Origin: Gimesia alba
GTDB taxonomy: Bacteria > Planctomycetota > Planctomycetia > Planctomycetales > Planctomycetaceae
Length of the DNA stretch: 64,000 nucleotides
Direction of reading: 5' to 3'
NCBI RefSeq assembly: GCF_007744675.1
Contig: NZ_CP036269.1
Location: 6,623,046-6,687,045 of the forward strand
How positions within the stretch are numbered: position 1 is the first letter of the stretch; each line of letters begins with the position of its first letter. A program made the position numbers and the translations under genes. The notes under the pieces were generated by a model. The model made no database searches and was not told the origin of the DNA. It saw only the letters and a list, made by a program, of their open reading frames with translations. This document shows, in pieces, positions 63,532 through 64,000 of this stretch.

Positions 63532-64000
63532 TCAATGGTAGTTTACTAGCTCATCTACATAATTCTGGAGCTCTTTCCACTTTTGTTCTCGTGACCAGCA
63601 ATAGGGGTAGGTGCTCATCATGTAATAAAATTCTGGCATTACATCGATGAGTCTCTGGCACGACTTGGTCAGAGAAGGGGGACAGCCTGATTTCTCGGGA
63701 CACTCCACAGCATCAAAAACCGGATGCCAGCCATCTGGGACATTTGAAGAAACATCAAAATATCGAATCGTATCGAACCAGAGAGATTCGGCAGGGGAGT
63801 CATTACGGCCCGACGACAGAACGATCTCAAGCAGCCGGTAGAATGGAAAAATCAATACAGCAGGGTTTTCGTGTCGAACTGCGAAATATCGAGGGTCAAC
63901 ACATTCCATATCAGTCACCCACGAGAAACCAAATGAAGTCGTTAACACGTTCCCCCAAGCAACGCTAAACGGAACCGAGCCATCAGCGTATTCCCCCGAC
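63532..64000 (-). CDS. Unknown protein, C-terminal part (cut by window edge)
   Basis: The frame stays open from its stop at 63532 to the right edge (156 codons), so the start lies outside. The visible text ('SVAWGNVLTTSFGFSWVTD', 'HENPAVLIFPFYRLLEIVL') recalls the DUF3806-like pattern in which a Gly and a Trp-Val precede an acidic turn and a Phe-Pro helix. The C-terminus contains several Cys and Trp ('YPYCWSREQKWKELQNYV'). No function is proposed. Although a GTG at 63948 could start a shorter protein, the upstream residues look equally protein-like. Confidence 0.6.
   Translation of the reverse strand, partial: SGEYADGSVPFSVAWGNVLTTSFGFSWVTDMECVDPRYFAVRHENPAVLIFPFYRLLEIVLSSGRNDSPAESLWFDTIRYFDVSSNVPDGWHPVFDAVECPEKSGCPPSLTKSCQRLIDVMPEFYYMMSTYPYCWSREQKWKELQNYVDELVNYH

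Overview
The window looks like chromosomal DNA of a planctomycete (Planctomycetota). A Gimesia-like member of Planctomycetaceae is my best guess. This is an inference from gene content and an overall base composition near 50% GC, not from a marker gene. The support is a planctomycete-type cytochrome c protein at the left edge, a ThuA / membrane-bound dehydrogenase / HEAT / CxxCH giant, a secreted sulfatase, a BlaI/BlaR1 pair with a very large sensor, Tat-exported sialidase-like and glycan-acting proteins, and outer-membrane biogenesis lipoproteins (LptE, BamD-like). No phage, transposase, integrase, CRISPR array or rRNA was seen.

Layout. 1-8.7 kb: edge of a cytochrome c protein, a membrane protein, smpB, an exported PASTA protein, the leftward cluster recO / BamD-like / lptE, a small exported protein, an alpha/beta hydrolase-like protein and a lipoprotein amidase. 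9.0-14.8 kb: a cysteine- and metal-themed stretch with a bufferin-like RiPP operon (Cys-rich Tat lipoprotein precursor, MNIO/DUF692 enzyme, DUF2063/BufC partner), a DUF547 protein, and two convergent exported proteins built from the same YHS/TRASH-like repeat, one of them fused to thioredoxin. 15-27 kb: housekeeping and conserved genes (zinc-ribbon membrane protein, ogt, aminotransferase, VanZ-like, zwf, ispG, TPR lipoprotein, GNAT, Nudix, PIN-TRAM). 27.8-34.8 kb: a leftward five-gene set encoding a 1207-residue TPR membrane protein, a second TPR protein, a TolQ/ExbB-type channel and two ExbD/TolR proteins. 35.3 kb: tRNA-Ser(CGA) with a clear promoter. 35.7-45.5 kb: the ThuA/cytochrome giant, a PLD-helicase-DUF3427 protein and a sialidase-like protein. 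45.6-50.2 kb: blaI and the giant blaR1. 50.2-54.1 kb: an SMI1/KNR4-like gene and a sulfatase bracketed by two copies of a palindromic repeat whose stem-loop is inverted in one copy relative to the other. 54.1-62.6 kb: a glycan or sugar-acid utilisation set (DUF4838/CBM9/TPR, five-bladed propeller protein, beta-helix protein) led by a GntR/FCD regulator that is divergent from an RraA-type aldolase gene. 62.7-64 kb: a membrane-anchored zincin and a gene cut by the right edge.

Two places deserve most attention. The first is the 9.0-14.8 kb neighbourhood, where a peptide-modifying enzyme system sits beside exported Cys-repeat proteins. The second is the inverted/direct mosaic repeat around 50.9 and 53.6 kb. 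Starts were often moved inward from the longest open frame to an ATG with a good ribosome binding site and signal peptide, and the reasons are given per gene.
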